Source: Dolomedes plantarius (taxonomy: Eukaryota > Arthropoda > Arachnida > Araneae > Dolomedidae). Taken from it: 64,000 bases of DNA. A model generated the notes under the pieces. The model saw nothing but the letters and a program-made list of their open reading frames with translations. It was not told the DNA's origin and did not search any database. A program made the translations under genes and the position numbers. Below, in pieces: positions 1 to 10,996 of the stretch. The stretch's first letter is position 1; each line of letters starts with the position of its first letter. The DNA lies in contig OU015490.1 in NCBI GenBank assembly GCA_907164885.2, positions 16,463,547-16,527,546 of the forward strand, written 5' to 3'.

Positions 1-418
<418 letters not shown>

Positions 419-420
419 TA

Positions 421-1830
421 CACTGCTGGCCACCCAAATTGCAACACCAAGAAAGACAAGAGATATCACAACAAAATTTATTTTGTAGATAACATGTTGA
501 CCAAGTATCAAATGATTAAATTTATAGACTTCTGCGAAGTGTGGTTCCTGCCAAAATCAGTAGCCAGAGTAGCCGCCATTGTTGGAGATCACCGCTGCCA
601 CACGCCTCGGTATTGATTCAAAGAGACTTTGGATGAGTTCTTGGGGTACAGCAGACCAAGCAGCTTCCACACGTTGCCAAAGTTGATCTGCTGTGGCAGC
701 TGGGGATGGAATCTGGGTCAATCATAGAGCAACCGTGGACCACATGTTTTCTATCGGCGAAAGATCCGGAGAGCGAGGCGGCCAGGGAAGCAATTCAATC
801 TGGCGATTGACGAAGAACCGTTGGACAATGCGTGCCACGTGTGGTCGCGCATTATCCTGTTGAAATATGGCTGTGGGCAAGCCCTGAAGGTAAGGAAGGA
901 CAACTGGCTCCAACACCTCGGAGATGTAGCGCTGGCTGTTTAAAGTACCGGCAATGCGTACTAGAGGTGTCCGAGAGTGATATCCAATACCGCTCCATAC
1001 CATAATACCCGGTGCAGGACCAGTGTGGCGGTGAATAACGCAGCTGTTCAGCATCCTCTCTTCACGATGTCTCCAGACTCGAATGCGACCATCGTGGTGT
1101 TGCAGACAGAAGCGTGACTCGACAGTAAAGACAATTTCATTCCATTCTGCCGTCCACATCCTTCTGTCATCGCACCATTGGCGGCGGAGACGTCTGTGGT
1201 TCTGCGTCAAGGGTAGACAAAGCAATGGACGTCTTTCGGACAGACCACTCTGCTGTAAACGGCGTCGAATGGTACCAGCAGACACTGGATGATGCGTTGT
1301 AGACTGCACGTGCTGTGCTATGGTTCGTGATGTGACTGAGCGATCCGTCACTGCCATGCGCAGAATTTGCCTGTCATCACGTGAAGTGGTGCGCTGAGGT
1401 GGATGCGATCGAACACGCCGGTCCGTCGTACCCTCCTGCATCCAACGATCACATATCCGCATTACAGTTGTTTGGTTTCGTCCAACATGACTGCCGATTT
1501 CCCTGAAAGATAATCCACAATCTTGGTAGGCCACTATCCTTCCTCTGTCGAACTCGGATACTTGATCAAAAGATGATCGCTGTTTTCGACGAGGCATAAT
1601 TGATCGTTTTTTTGAAAAAACCACAAGAAAAACACAATTGCCGAACTTGAAATCGTCGAAATCTCTAAGCCTTAAATAGCGCTTTGAAGTGGCGCCACAG
1701 GCGCGCGTGATGTGCGTCTGCGCTGAAAATTCTAATCATTTGCATATCTCACCTCCGCTAATGCATGTTGTAAATTTCATGTTATTTGCATGTTTCCTTC
1801 AGGGTGTTGCATTTACAGTTGCCAGCAGTG
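421..1830 (-). mobile_element. Tc1-like transposon, complete with both ends
   Basis: The left end begins CACTGCTGG and the right end finishes CCAGCAGTG, an inverted pair that continues imperfectly inwards to GCAACACC. TA flanks it on both sides (419-420 and 1831-1832), the target duplication expected for Tc1/mariner. The 1410-bp body carries one transposase frame on the minus strand. Size and structure are those of a full-length element and the ends are well preserved, which suggests a fairly recent insertion. Confidence 0.92.
557..1624 (-). pseudogene. Tc1-like DD34E transposase, one in-frame stop
   Basis: The protein would bind the element's ends and cut and paste it. The N-terminus has a helix-turn-helix-like region (FREIGSHVGRNQTTVMRICDRW). 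The catalytic core shows FQQDNARPH and SPDLSPIENMW, with 34 residues between the second Asp and the Glu (DD34E). The first catalytic site normally reads SDESRF but here reads TVESRF, so the first Asp is Val. A TGA at 722-724 stops the frame after ENMWSTVAL; the same frame then continues with good Tc1 C-terminal sequence to a TGA at 557-559. Translation may start at 1624 or at the MPRRK methionine near 1597. Both the stop and the Val argue that it is inactive. Confidence 0.9.
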
Positions 1831-1832
1831 TA

Positions 1833-2162
1833 GGATATAAAATCACGAAAACGATTATGGTAAACATTTCGTATAAATTTTAAAATAGAGGGCGTAATTA
1901 ATAACCAATGTGTTATACAAATAAATATCGTGAAACAGCTGTCCTTTTTTATGATATAGCATGTGAAATAACATCCTACTTTATAAACAATTACTTATGT
2001 AAATAAAGTTTCCTTTGCTTCCTGGTAGAAGACTATCTCCAGGTGCTTCAACGCTGTTGCGTCTGACCAAAAAATTTCAGCTTCCTTGCGTTTATCCAAA
2101 GTCCTTGGATTTGCTTAGCAATACCTTTTTAGTTCTTTATTTCACACGGCTCATTACACACT
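1833..2162. other. unassigned AT-rich spacer
   Basis: I see no coding sequence, RNA gene or repeat that I can name here. Confidence 0.5.
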
Positions 2163-2250
2163 CTTCAGGTTGCTGTGTAGTACTAACCCTATTGGATTCG
2201 CTCACTTCCATGTTAAGCTACGGAGAAAATGGATCCAAGAATGGAGGACT
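2163..2250 (+). mobile_element. M-family terminal fragment
   Basis: This matches the outer end of the TTAA-flanked M family (TGTGTAGTACTAACCCTATT, then TTCGCTCAC, then GGAGAAAATGGATCC). It has no matching partner end of its own and adjoins the M copy that starts at 2276, so it is a truncated or overwritten older copy. Confidence 0.75.
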
Positions 2251-2275
2251 TGGAGGGAAAGATCTCTATATTTAA

Positions 2276-2828
2276 GTCTGCTACGTACTAAGAAAAAATC
2301 GCATTTCCCTTTTCCTCTTCTTGCAGACTCTTGTGGTGGGAGGAGTCCAGTTGACAGTTCGAGAATTCCACACACACACCCCCAGGATTGACATTTTGAG
2401 GGATTGTAATGGCTCTCTCTGTATAGGGGGGGTTAAGCGCTGCTCAAAAATTAATTATTTAAAATATATTTTGTCAACTATTTACATGTACATAAATGCT
2501 GATAATCCAATAAAATTGGTATTGTCAGATAGCCCGAACTTTTCTGCAAAGCTCTACAGGATTCCTTTTGTAAATTTCGTCCACCGAAGGAATTTATTAG
2601 CGTTTAAAACACGCTATACCAGATTTTTCCCCGAATAATTTAAATTTTAAAATATTAATTTCATTTTAAAAAAACGAAAAATGTACACAAATGTAAAATC
2701 TCTTTCTCTATGACGGAGTACAATTTAAAAAAAAAATCTTTGAATCCAAGTCGGCAATCCGTGGACACATTTTCTCCATAGGTTAACATTGAGGTGAGCG
2801 AATGCAATGGGGTTAGTACATAGCAGCC
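2276..2828 (-). mobile_element. M-family TTAA element, complete (553 bp)
   Basis: TTAA at 2272-2275 and at 2829-2832 bounds the copy. Its ends are inverted versions of GGCTGCTATGTACTAA, diverged on the left. It is the reverse complement of the 21570-22122 copy and has the same length, 553 bp. It contains the conserved core CAGATAGCCCGAAC. There is no coding capacity, so it is non-autonomous. TTAA duplication is typical of piggyBac-type transposases, but the tips do not show the usual CCC start, so the mobilising enzyme is unknown. Confidence 0.85.
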
Positions 2829-2998
2829 TTAAGTTGCTAAGCCGACTTTTTGGGCAGTCCGTGAGAGAAAACTGCTGCATCCATCGACTTCATTTTGGTC
2901 TTAAGCGAAAGATTTTAATCGATAGACTTGTCAAATTTGTTTTTTTGTAACCACAGTTTCTATTCATGAGCAATCATTTACAATTAAAAATTGTTTTT

Positions 2999-3227
2999 TC
3001 TGCGCATGATCGGTGACATGTTCAAACCTGGCTTTAGTTTTTCACTACGCACGAGGCCGCATAAACAGTTGATTCTGCGCATGCTCAGTGACATGTTTAA
3101 ACCTGGCTTTAGATAATCACTAAGCCGCATAAACACAATCATTTGTCTCTGCGCATGCTCAGTGACATGTTAAACTCTGTCTTTACATACTTACTAAGCA
3201 CGAGGCCGTATAAAAACGATAATTTGT
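2999..3227 (+). repeat. three-copy ~75-bp tandem repeat
   Basis: Units start near 2999, 3074 and 3147 with TCTGCGCATGNTCRGTGACAT, followed by an AAACCTGGCTTTAG-like stretch and a GAGGCCGCATAAAC-like stretch. The middle unit has lost part of the second motif. No coding sequence. Confidence 0.85.
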
Positions 3228-3240
3228 TTATTCGGAGGAA

Positions 3241-3268
3241 TCTCTCTAGCTCTCTCTCTCTCTCTGCT
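3241..3268. repeat. (TC)n microsatellite
   Basis: A short imperfect TC tract with two AG interruptions. Confidence 0.85.
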
Positions 3269-3519
3269 ATTTTTATTCTTAATTATATTTGTGAGATATA
3301 GAATTTAGCCTGAAGGAAATAGCTTATGTCGCTCTGTTGAGTCACTCTATTTATTTTTATTATTTTCAATATTAGTTTTTTAAAGTATATTTCTCTATTC
3401 TTAATATTATGATTTTCAACATTTGACAGTGACATGCTGACTATAATTTGTGTATTAGTACTTTTATTTACTATCCAAACATCATGTTTTGATGGGTAAC
3501 AACTAGTTTTCTTTTTTTT

Positions 3520-4578
3520 TAAATTGTAGTCCGTCATAGAGAATGAAATTTGACACCTGGGAACAATTTTCGTTTAAGGGGGTCCAGGACACAAAATTCT
3601 TCGAATTTTCGAAAAAAAATTCATTGCATTGAAAAATTGTGTGTACTTTTCCGCTTAAAATGACGTTTAAATCATGTTTTTATCTTATTTACAACTGTAC
3701 GGTTATACAACTGTACTTTTACAACTGTACTTTTTATCTTATTTTTTTGTTTTGCAACATTCCAATAGTAGCCAATCAGTGTTTTTAAAACTGTAAGTGC
3801 GTTTTCCCGCATGTTTTTTCACCATTTCTCATCTTTAAATTGTTATAAGTCAGGAACCGTTAAAGATAAATAGTTCAAACTTGGAAAATCTCATTTACAA
3901 TTATTTTACTTTAATTTTGATTCCATAAATTTAAAAACAATATTTACTTTTGAAAATATGATTTTTTAAAAATAACTTACATAATTTTTTAAAAAAATTT
4001 TAATCTAAATATTTTTAATTTTTTTAAAAATTAATATTTTAAAAAACGCTGAATAAAATTAAAACTTATATATTTCTGTTTAATTAAAGGAAAAAATTTT
4101 GAAATTCGAAAAATAATATTTCGAGTTATAACGATTTTAATTACCCCACTTTTTTTTAAAATTTTAAATTTAAAAAATTTTTTTCAAGTTTATGAGAAAA
4201 TTTATGATATGATTTTGTTTACAAATTATATGGTTGACCATCACAAAAAATTCAGAATTTTAACTCAATAAATAAAAAAAATTTAAAATGCGTCCTGGAC
4301 CCCCTTAAAAAAATTCAAATTACATTTTGAAATTTTTAATATTACGAGGGGATGGTCCAGTGGGAAATATAGTCCAGTGTGTTTGAAACGCTCCTTATTT
4401 CATTTGGTGGATGAAATTTATAAAAGGAAATCCATTGCGAGGTGCAAAAATGTTCGGACTATCTGAAAATACCACTTTTATTGGAAGATCAGCATTTATT
4501 GAGCTGTCAATAATACACATTTTCTCCATAGGTTTACACTGAAGTGAGCGAATCCAATAGGGTTAGTACACAGCAGCG
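3520..4578 (+). mobile_element. M-family copy, left-truncated and interrupted
   Basis: The right end (CTCCATAGG, GAGCGAATCCAATAGGG, CACAGCAGCG) abuts TTAA at 4579-4582. The interior matches the 27316-27733 copy, including GACTATCTGAAAATACCA and AGAATGAAATTTGACACC. The left terminal repeat is missing. The copy is split by the N1 element at 3578-4304; joining the flanks across it restores the M sequence. Confidence 0.8.
3578..4304. mobile_element. N1: TTAA-flanked MITE nested in M
   Basis: Perfect 13-bp inverted ends GGGGGTCCAGGAC lie between TTAA at 3574-3577 and 4305-4308. The 727-bp interior is very AT-rich with long A and T runs and has no frame of note. It was inserted into an older M element. 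TTAA duplication plus a G-rich tip suggests a piggyBac-type or related mobiliser; this is inference. Confidence 0.85.
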
Positions 4579-4772
4579 TTAAGGATTTCTCGATCAGTGT
4601 GAACTTTGCATTTAATGACCAAATATAAATTTTTTGTTTATCTATATCTTTTTCTATCTTTTGTATGTAAGGCGATTCCCCCTTAACCTTTAGCTTACGG
4701 GGTCCATTTTTCCAATTCCCTCTTTGGAACGGGAAATTCCATACCCCCTTTGTAAGAACGGCCATTAAGGGG

Positions 4773-4773
<1 letters not shown>

Positions 4774-4837
<64 letters not shown>
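4774..4837. repeat. (TA)n microsatellite
   Basis: A pure TA tract immediately before a dispersed repeat that also follows TA at 10794. Confidence 0.97.
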
Positions 4838-4844
<7 letters not shown>

Positions 4845-5037
4845 CAAAGTTGAAAGTGAAAAACCAGTATGAGCTCTAAAGCTACTTGCAGCCAGGAACT
4901 AAAAACATGAAAATATAAGTATTGAACAGGTTTTAGACAGCATCTCCTCATCAGCGGTGCCGATATTGTCTAAAATCCAATGGATTGTTTCTGATAAGTA
5001 TGACCTAAACAATAAACATACTTAGACACCGTACAAT
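4838..5037 (+). repeat. dispersed repeat Q, copy 1
   Basis: A ~200-bp block (GACAAAGTTGAAAGTGAAAA, TTGCAGCCAGGAAC, GGTTTTAGACAGCATCTC, CATACTTAGACACCG) recurs at 10794-10996 with only minor differences. Both copies start directly at a (TA)n tract. No coding capacity or recognised termini, so the class is unknown. Confidence 0.85.
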
Positions 5038-5313
5038 CAGTGTGAACAGGCCCAAAGAATCCGTCAGCGTTAGCGTTACAGCCTGTTTACATAGAATCCG
5101 TCAGCGTCAGCATTAAAGATTCCGTTGGTGGTGATCGGTTAAATGGATCAATGATTGGTATGCGATTGGTTAAAAAATTTACGCTGACGTTGACGGATTC
5201 TATGTGAACAGGCCCTTAAAGATTCCGTTGGCGTTTATTGATTAAATGGGTCAAGGATTGGTATATGATTGGTTAAAAAAGTTTTCTGACGCTGACGGAT
5301 TCTATTTGAAAAT
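5038..5313. mobile_element. foldback MITE built on AGAATCCGTCAGCG
   Basis: AGAATCCGTCAGCGT-type arms occur in plus orientation near 5060 and 5095 and inverted (TGACGGATTCTAT) near 5195 and 5295. AACAGGCCC lies beside an arm near 5047 and again, in the same orientation, near 5208. Between them two copies of a GATTCCGTTGG...TGGTTAAAAAA segment are duplicated. This looks like a foldback MITE with a partial internal duplication or a nested sibling copy. No protein is encoded. Confidence 0.75.
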
Positions 5314-6710
5314 GGCCCCAAAACATCACTGTAATACCTTATGCTGCACTTTGCTTTCCTCTGTGGCCCCCTAGTCTTCTGCATTGCCCCCCCCCCACAC
5401 ACACACATCGGTCTATCCTATGGCCCCCGGTTGAGAACCTGACCTTAACAAAAGTCGCTTGAACCATTTTGACTATACATGCCAACCCATCATACATTAA
5501 CGTTAAAATAATGATTTTTATCACTCCTTGAAACTAAAAATGAGTCGTTCGAATCAGTTTAACTCATAACGTAATTTTTTTTTTTCAAATTCAACATAGT
5601 GCTACAAAAGTCGATACATCTAACAAAACAAAAAAAAATCGATTTCGGATTTTGTCGGAAACCCCTCCCCCCTTTTTAACTGGCCGAAATAGGGGATTAA
5701 AAATCGGATATCTGGAAAAGCAAAATTCCGATAATGTTTGAAAACTGTTTAAACAAAAAATACAAATAAATAAAAACGCGAATGGCCATTATGAGCGAAC
5801 CTTCCCTCTGCAAGTCGCGTGCCAAGCAGTTACGTTCCAGAGACACTCATTTTTGCGTCCTCCGTCCCCTTGATCAGACCTTAATCGATTCGTTCCCCAG
5901 CCGTTCGTGATCCAACTCATTCCGGGAGGACCCCCCTCCCGCAAAAACATAATGCTCTCAATCAATAACCTCGTACCCAAAAACGCCTCGCAGAAGAGAA
6001 CGAAAAAATAAAAAATAAAATAAAAGCATATTCATATACCAAAACAATCGATGATGGAGAGCAGAAGGAAACTTTTACAACGAGAATTCCTCGTTATAGC
6101 GACAAACATTCGAAAATTTTCGTAATTAGGGATCACGACATTCCCAAATAATAAAACGGGCGTCGGTTAATCAATTAGAATTCTGGGTGGCGATTGGAGG
6201 GGTGGGGAGGGAGGAGAGAGGGGGGTTGGGGGGTTGGAAGCACCCTGCAGAACACATGCCGCCTTTAGCCGCTCATATTTACAGGGTAGGCGTTGCCCCG
6301 GGTGATGTTATTAACAAGGAAAAGTTGCTTGCGTTGCCACTGGCGACGAAAAAACGTTCGGTTTTTATTGGACGGCCCGCGAAGGTGAGATATCCGGGGT
6401 GGGTAAGAGCGCTTCACACCTCATTTGAGAGAAGGTTCGATATATCGATGTGTCCCGCGTCCTGCCACCTAGTTGGTCAGCGGGCATCGGTGTTGTCGGA
6501 GCTGCAGAAATGCACAAATGCATAATTCCCCCTCTAATGCAATTCGTAATTCATTTTCATAATTTGGCGTGATTCTACGCTCGAGTGACCACGTGCTCAC
6601 TAGAAGTTTGCCTTTCCCATAGGTGCAGTTTGGAAGGCGAGGCCAAAAACACCCATGTCCCTGTCTTGTGTAAACAAACCCCTCAAAAAAAAACTAGGCT
6701 GTAAATTTAA
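5314..6710. other. unassigned sequence
   Basis: About 1.4 kb without a recognisable gene. It holds a C-rich/CA stretch near 5388-5406 and a slightly GC-richer part at 6180-6530. The open frame there (112 codons) has no domain I recognise and is probably chance. Confidence 0.5.
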
Positions 6711-6713
6711 ATA

Positions 6714-6904
6714 CAGTCGACACTCGTTATAACGAAGCCCTGCGTATCAAAAGAAAATGGTCGTTATAACGACTGGTCGCTGTATCGAATATTAAAAAAT
6801 AACATAGCATTGATGGGGGCTGATTTTATTTGGGACTTTATGCACCGGTCGCTGTATCGGAACGGTCGTTATAATGGGTTATTCTTTATAACGTACGTCG
6901 ACTG
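6714..6904. mobile_element. pogo/Tigger-type MITE (191 bp)
   Basis: The ends CAGTCGACACTCGTTATAA and the inverted TTATAACGTACGTCGACTG are bounded by TA at 6712-6713 and 6905-6906. Subterminal ATCG/GTTATAACG motifs recur inside. The CAGTNGNNNCTCGTTATAACG pattern is typical of pogo/Tigger non-autonomous elements. It has no coding capacity. Confidence 0.85.
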
Positions 6905-7770
6905 TAATAGAATGCTTAAAACCGATGAAAATTGATAGATATTTGAAATATAGCTAATCGTCCAAAATTGTCATTAAAACGCTTTACTTAAGAATCTGAT
7001 ACCTTATACGGTCGATGTATAGGAAAAGTATCAGTAGTTGAATCGGAACAGTGGCTATAATGTGACTGTCGTTATAAGGTGCGACGACTGTAATATGATA
7101 CTCAAAGCCGACGAAAATTGATAGAAGATATTTGAAATATAGCTAATCATCCAAAATTGTCATTAAAACGCTTTACTGAAGAGTCTGATACCTTACCTTA
7201 TACGGTCGTTGTATCGGAAAAGTATCAGCAGTTGAATCGGAACAGTCGCTATAATGGGACTGTCGTTATAAGATGCGACGACTGTAATATGATACTCAAA
7301 GCCGATGGAAATCTATTAATTTTGATAGATATTTGAAATACAGCTAATCGTCCAAAATTGTCATTAAAAAGCTTTACTGAAGAGTCTGATATCTTATACG
7401 GTCGTTGTATCGGAACAGTATCAGTAGTTGTATCGGAACAGCTTTGGCGTCGTATTGGAACAGTCGCTATAATGAGACTGTTGATATAACGAGCGACGAC
7501 TGTAATATGATACTCAAAGCCAAAGGAAATTGTTGGAAGATATTCGAAGTATAGCTAATCGACCGAAATTGCCATTAAAACGCTTTACTGAAGATACCTT
7601 ATACGGTCGTTGTATCGGAGCAGTCGCTATAATGAGACTGTCGTTATAACGGGCGACGACTGTAATATGATACTAAAAGCCGATAGAAATTGTTAGAAGA
7701 TATTCGAAGTATAGCTAATCGACCGAAATTGTCATTAAAACGCTTTACTAGCGAGTTTGATAAGTACTTA
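6905..7770 (+). repeat. tandem array seeded by the Tigger MITE right end
   Basis: About five imperfect units start near 6900, 7082, 7277, 7495 and 7656 with GACGACTGTAATATGATACT. Each continues with an AGCTAATCGWCCRAAATTG-like block, ATTAAAACGCTTTACT and, towards the unit end, CGGTCGTTGTATCGGAA and CTATAATGGGACTGTCGTTA. The end of each unit is the MITE's right terminal repeat plus the MITE's flank, so a transposon end and its flank were amplified together. Unit length varies from about 160 to 220 bp. Confidence 0.85.
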
Positions 7771-8178
7771 AAAGTTACCGAGCAGCTTGGCGAAAACTTA
7801 AGAATTACTGAAGAATTTCTTCTCAGAATAATGAGAAATCTAATACGGATTCTTAATACGATGAATTGAAACATCTAATTCAGAAGAGGAGAAGGGAGAA
7901 ATTCACGCAAAAAAAAAAAGACAGAGTTAGCGACGGGCAACTTTAATGATTGTTTTTAGTTTATTCATCGGTAAATTTAGAAAAGTGATGTGTTTATTTC
8001 AAATTTCCTCGCTGCCATCTGTCGGCAGTAAGAGAAATCTTTTATTTATTGCAAAACTGCTTCAGATGCAGAAAACGGATGCACTTGGTCACGTTTTTCC
8101 AACCTCTGGGGACAAAAGGGAAAGACTCGAAAACTTCGAACTTTTAGAAAAATTTTATTATTTTTATCTAAACAAATA
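7771..8178. other. unassigned sequence between repeats
   Basis: No recognisable gene. A short open frame at 7946-8197 has no known motif and runs into the next MITE. Confidence 0.45.
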
Positions 8179-8365
8179 CAGTTGGCTCTCTGTTTAACGA
8201 CGCTTTACTTAACGATGATCCCTATTTAAAGACGATATTTCCCAGTCCCGGCCCATCCGACGTTATGGGAAATGTTATTTTTTCACAAATTCTGTTTAAG
8301 GGCGATCTCTACTTAAGGACGATTTTTCACGGTCCCTTGAAAGTCGTTAAACAGAGAGCCAACTG
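8179..8365. mobile_element. Tigger-type MITE with CAGTTGGCTCTCTG ends (187 bp)
   Basis: The left end CAGTTGGCTCTCTGTTTAAC is mirrored by GTTAAACAGAGAGCCAACTG on the right, 20 bp of perfect inverted repeat, with TA on both sides. Internal TTTAAGGACGAT/TTAACGATG motifs echo the termini, as in other pogo-type MITEs. The very good ends suggest youth. Confidence 0.9.
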
Positions 8366-8778
8366 TATATAAATTTGAAGGTTTTTGTTTTGAAATATTT
8401 TTCATTAACCATGCGCTGTACCCACATGTGTATTATATCGTCTTTTTTCCCACTACAAGAGGAAGGTTCTAACGTCTTTACTCTTTTAAAAATAATTCTT
8501 ATGAAGGGAAATTTTTAAGGTTTCAATTGACATGCCAGTTCACATAAAACATGGTAGATGACGTGTCGGTCATTCGACAGAGGAATGTGATGTACAAACA
8601 TTCAGAGCCGACTTTAGCCTTATACAGAGTATTTTGTGTGACTCGTGACTGCTTACTAATTTTAAACTATATATATAACATAACAGTATTTTTTCATTAA
8701 TGTTTACTTTATAGTATAAATATTAATGTATAAAATTTATACATTATAATCTGTTAAGTTTCTGTTCATTTGCTTTAA
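8366..8778. other. unassigned AT-rich spacer
   Basis: Nothing I can name. Confidence 0.45.
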
Positions 8779-8780
8779 TA

Positions 8781-9726
8781 CAGTCGAACCCCGTTATAGC
8801 GAACCTGGTATATAACGAACTCCCGGATATAACGAACAAAAATTTTGGCCCCGCCGTTTTCCTATTGTATTTAATGCTAATTTATCCTTTTATAGCGAAC
8901 CTCCGAAATCTTAAGAATCGGCTATAACGAACATTTTTTTCAGTCGACAACTGAATGTTTTTTAATTTTCAAACTTTTTAAGAATGTTGAAGATACAACG
9001 AATGTTGAAGAAGCAAAGAATGTTGAAGAACAAGATGATGAAGATTTACTTATCACGATGTGGATAGAAAAGCACAAAATTTCATCATTCTCAGATTGTG
9101 GCGTGCAATTGTTCGAAACATGTGATAATGAAGTCATTACATGTGAAAATCCGACTGATGAAGATATGGTGGAAGAAATTAAGATGAATCATTCTGAAAT
9201 CGAAGATTCTGCATCTGATGCTGATGAAGAGGAGAACATAAATGACGAAATCTCCACCATCTCAGATGCTACAGCAGCGATGAGTGTAATTAGTAAGTTT
9301 TTGTCAACACAAACATTGGAAGAAAGTGTGTCGGAGTCATTTGATGTATTGGACAAAGAAATTCATAAAATGTTTTTGAAATCGGCATCACGTCAGCAGA
9401 AGATTACCGATTATATCTGTATCAAAACAGTGAGCAACTATTAAAGATAAAATCAATTTATTTCCATTTGTCTTCATTTTTAGTTAATTTAATTAGTATT
9501 GTGTTAGTTTAATGTAATCGATTTTAGTCAATTTAATTCATTAATGATCATTTTTAATAGATTTTATCATCCTTTCAAAAATCATTATTGAATATACATA
9601 GCAACTAATGAGTTACACATTTTGTGAAATCTAACATTATTAGTAATGGTTCGGATATAGCGAACCACCGGATATAGCGAACAAAACTTTTGGTCCCTTG
9701 AAGTTCGTTATAACGGGGTTCGACTG
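8781..9726 (+). mobile_element. Tigger/pogo deletion derivative, copy 1
   Basis: The ends CAGTCGAACCCCGTTATAGC and GTTATAACGGGGTTCGACTG are near-perfect inverted repeats with TA flanks (8779-8780, 9727-9728). The body is 946 bp, too short for a full Tigger (usually over 2 kb). It keeps only a C-terminal piece of coding sequence. It is the inverted relative of the 9847-10762 copy, about 120 bp away. Confidence 0.9.
8968..9444 (+). pseudogene. Tigger-type transposase C-terminal remnant
   Basis: The frame is open from before 8968 to the stop at 9442-9444. It begins with NVEDTTNVEEAKNVEEQDDE, then reads WIEKHKISSFSDCG, an acidic Asp/Glu/Ser-rich stretch, and ends with KEIHKMFLKSASRQQKITDY. The DNA-binding and DDE catalytic domains are absent. 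An acidic tail with a short K/Q-rich end fits the C-terminus of Tigger/jerky-type transposases, but the assignment rests mainly on the flanking terminal repeats. A homologous remnant lies at 10114-10491. Confidence 0.7.
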
Positions 9727-9825
9727 TATATCTTGCATCTACGTTGAATGGGCAGTCTTGGATTTTAACCTTTTACGTTGCAGGTTGGCATAGCATGTAT
9801 CCCAAGAATACGGGCCCAAGAATGA

Positions 9826-9846
9826 ATATATATATATATATATATA
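9826..9846. repeat. (TA)n tract
   Basis: A short TA run that directly supplies the left TA of the next Tigger copy. Confidence 0.9.
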
Positions 9847-10758
9847 CAGTTGAACCCCGTTATAACGAACTTCAAGGGAGAGATTTTGTTCGCTATATCC
9901 GAACCATTAAGAAAAATGTTAAAAAATGTATAACTCATTAGTTGCTATGTATATTCAATAATGATGCATTGAAAGAATCATAAAATCTATTAAAAATAAT
10001 CATTCATGAATTATATTGACTAAAATCGATTACATTAAACTGACACAGTACTATTTAAATTAACTAAAAATGGAGACAAATGGAAATCAATTCATTTTAC
10101 CTCTAATGGTTGCTCACTGATTTGATACAGAAATAATCGTAGTCTTCTGCTGACGTGAAGCCGATTTCAAAAACATTTTATGAATTTCTTTGTCCGATAC
10201 ATCAAATGACTCCAACACACTTTCATCCACCGTTTGTGCTGACAAAAACTTATTAATGACACTCATCGCTGCCGTAGTATCTGAGATGGTGGAGATTTCC
10301 TCATTTATGTGCTCCTCTTCATCAGCACCAGATGCAGAATCTTCCATTTCAGAGTGATTCGTTTTAATTTCTTCCACAATATCTTCATCAGTCGGATTTT
10401 CACATGTAATGACTTCATCGTCACATGTTTCGAACAATTGCACGCCACAATCTGAGAATGATGAAATTTTGTGCTTTTCTATCGACATCACGAAAGGTAA
10501 ATCTTCATCATCTTCTTCAACATTCTTTGCTTCTTCGACATTCGTTGTATCTTCAACATTCTTAAAAAGTTTAAAAAATTTTTTAAAAATTCAGTTGTCG
10601 ACTGACAAAAAAATGTTCGTTATAGCCGATACTTAAGATTTCGGAGGTTCGCTATAAAAGGAAAAATTAGCATTAAATACAATAGGAGAACGGCGGTACC
10701 AAAATGTTCGTTATATCCGGGAGTTTGATATATAACGGATTCGCTATAACGGGGTTCG

Positions 10759-10762
<4 letters not shown>
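9847..10762 (-). mobile_element. Tigger/pogo deletion derivative, copy 2 (inverted)
   Basis: The ends CAGTTGAACCCCGTTATAAC and GCTATAACGGGGTTCGTCTG are the same family as the 8781 copy, in opposite orientation. Both ends sit at (TA)n tracts. At 916 bp it has lost the same 5' coding part as copy 1, so both descend from one deleted progenitor that was mobilised from elsewhere. Confidence 0.9.
10114..10491 (-). pseudogene. Tigger-type transposase C-terminal remnant, copy 2
   Basis: This is closely similar along its length to the 8968-9444 remnant (shared SIEKHKISSFSDCG, FETCDDEVITCENPTDED, KEIHKMFLKSASRQQK). Most differences are substitutions. The C-terminus has shifted frame after RQQK. Upstream codons again include repeated NVEE units. 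No catalytic domain remains. Confidence 0.7.

Positions 10763-10793
<31 letters not shown>
10763..10793. repeat. (TA)n tract
   Basis: A TA run between the Tigger right end and repeat Q copy 2. Confidence 0.9.
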
Positions 10794-10797
<4 letters not shown>

Positions 10798-10996
10798 CAA
10801 AGTTAAAAGTGAAAAACCAGCATAAGCTCTATTACTTCTTGCAGCCAGGAACAAAAAAAAATGAAAAGATAAGTATTTAAAAGGTTTTAGACAGCATCTC
10901 TTCATCAGCGGTGTCGATACTGTCTAAAAACCAGTGGATTGTTTCTGATAAATATGATCTAACCAATAAACATACTTAGACACCGAACAATCCATA
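10794..10996 (+). repeat. dispersed repeat Q, copy 2
   Basis: Same ~200-bp block as 4838-5037 (TTGCAGCCAGGAAC, GGTTTTAGACAGCATCTC, TGGATTGTTTCTGATAA, CATACTTAGACACCG), again starting right after (TA)n. Confidence 0.85.

Noticed and set aside
5388..5445. Possible hAT-type end around ATGGCCCCCGGTTGAGAACC
   Set aside because: It resembles common hAT ends, but there is no partner end or target duplication.
7644..8197. 76- and 83-codon frames
   Set aside because: They lie over the Tigger-derived tandem array and a MITE, without protein motifs.
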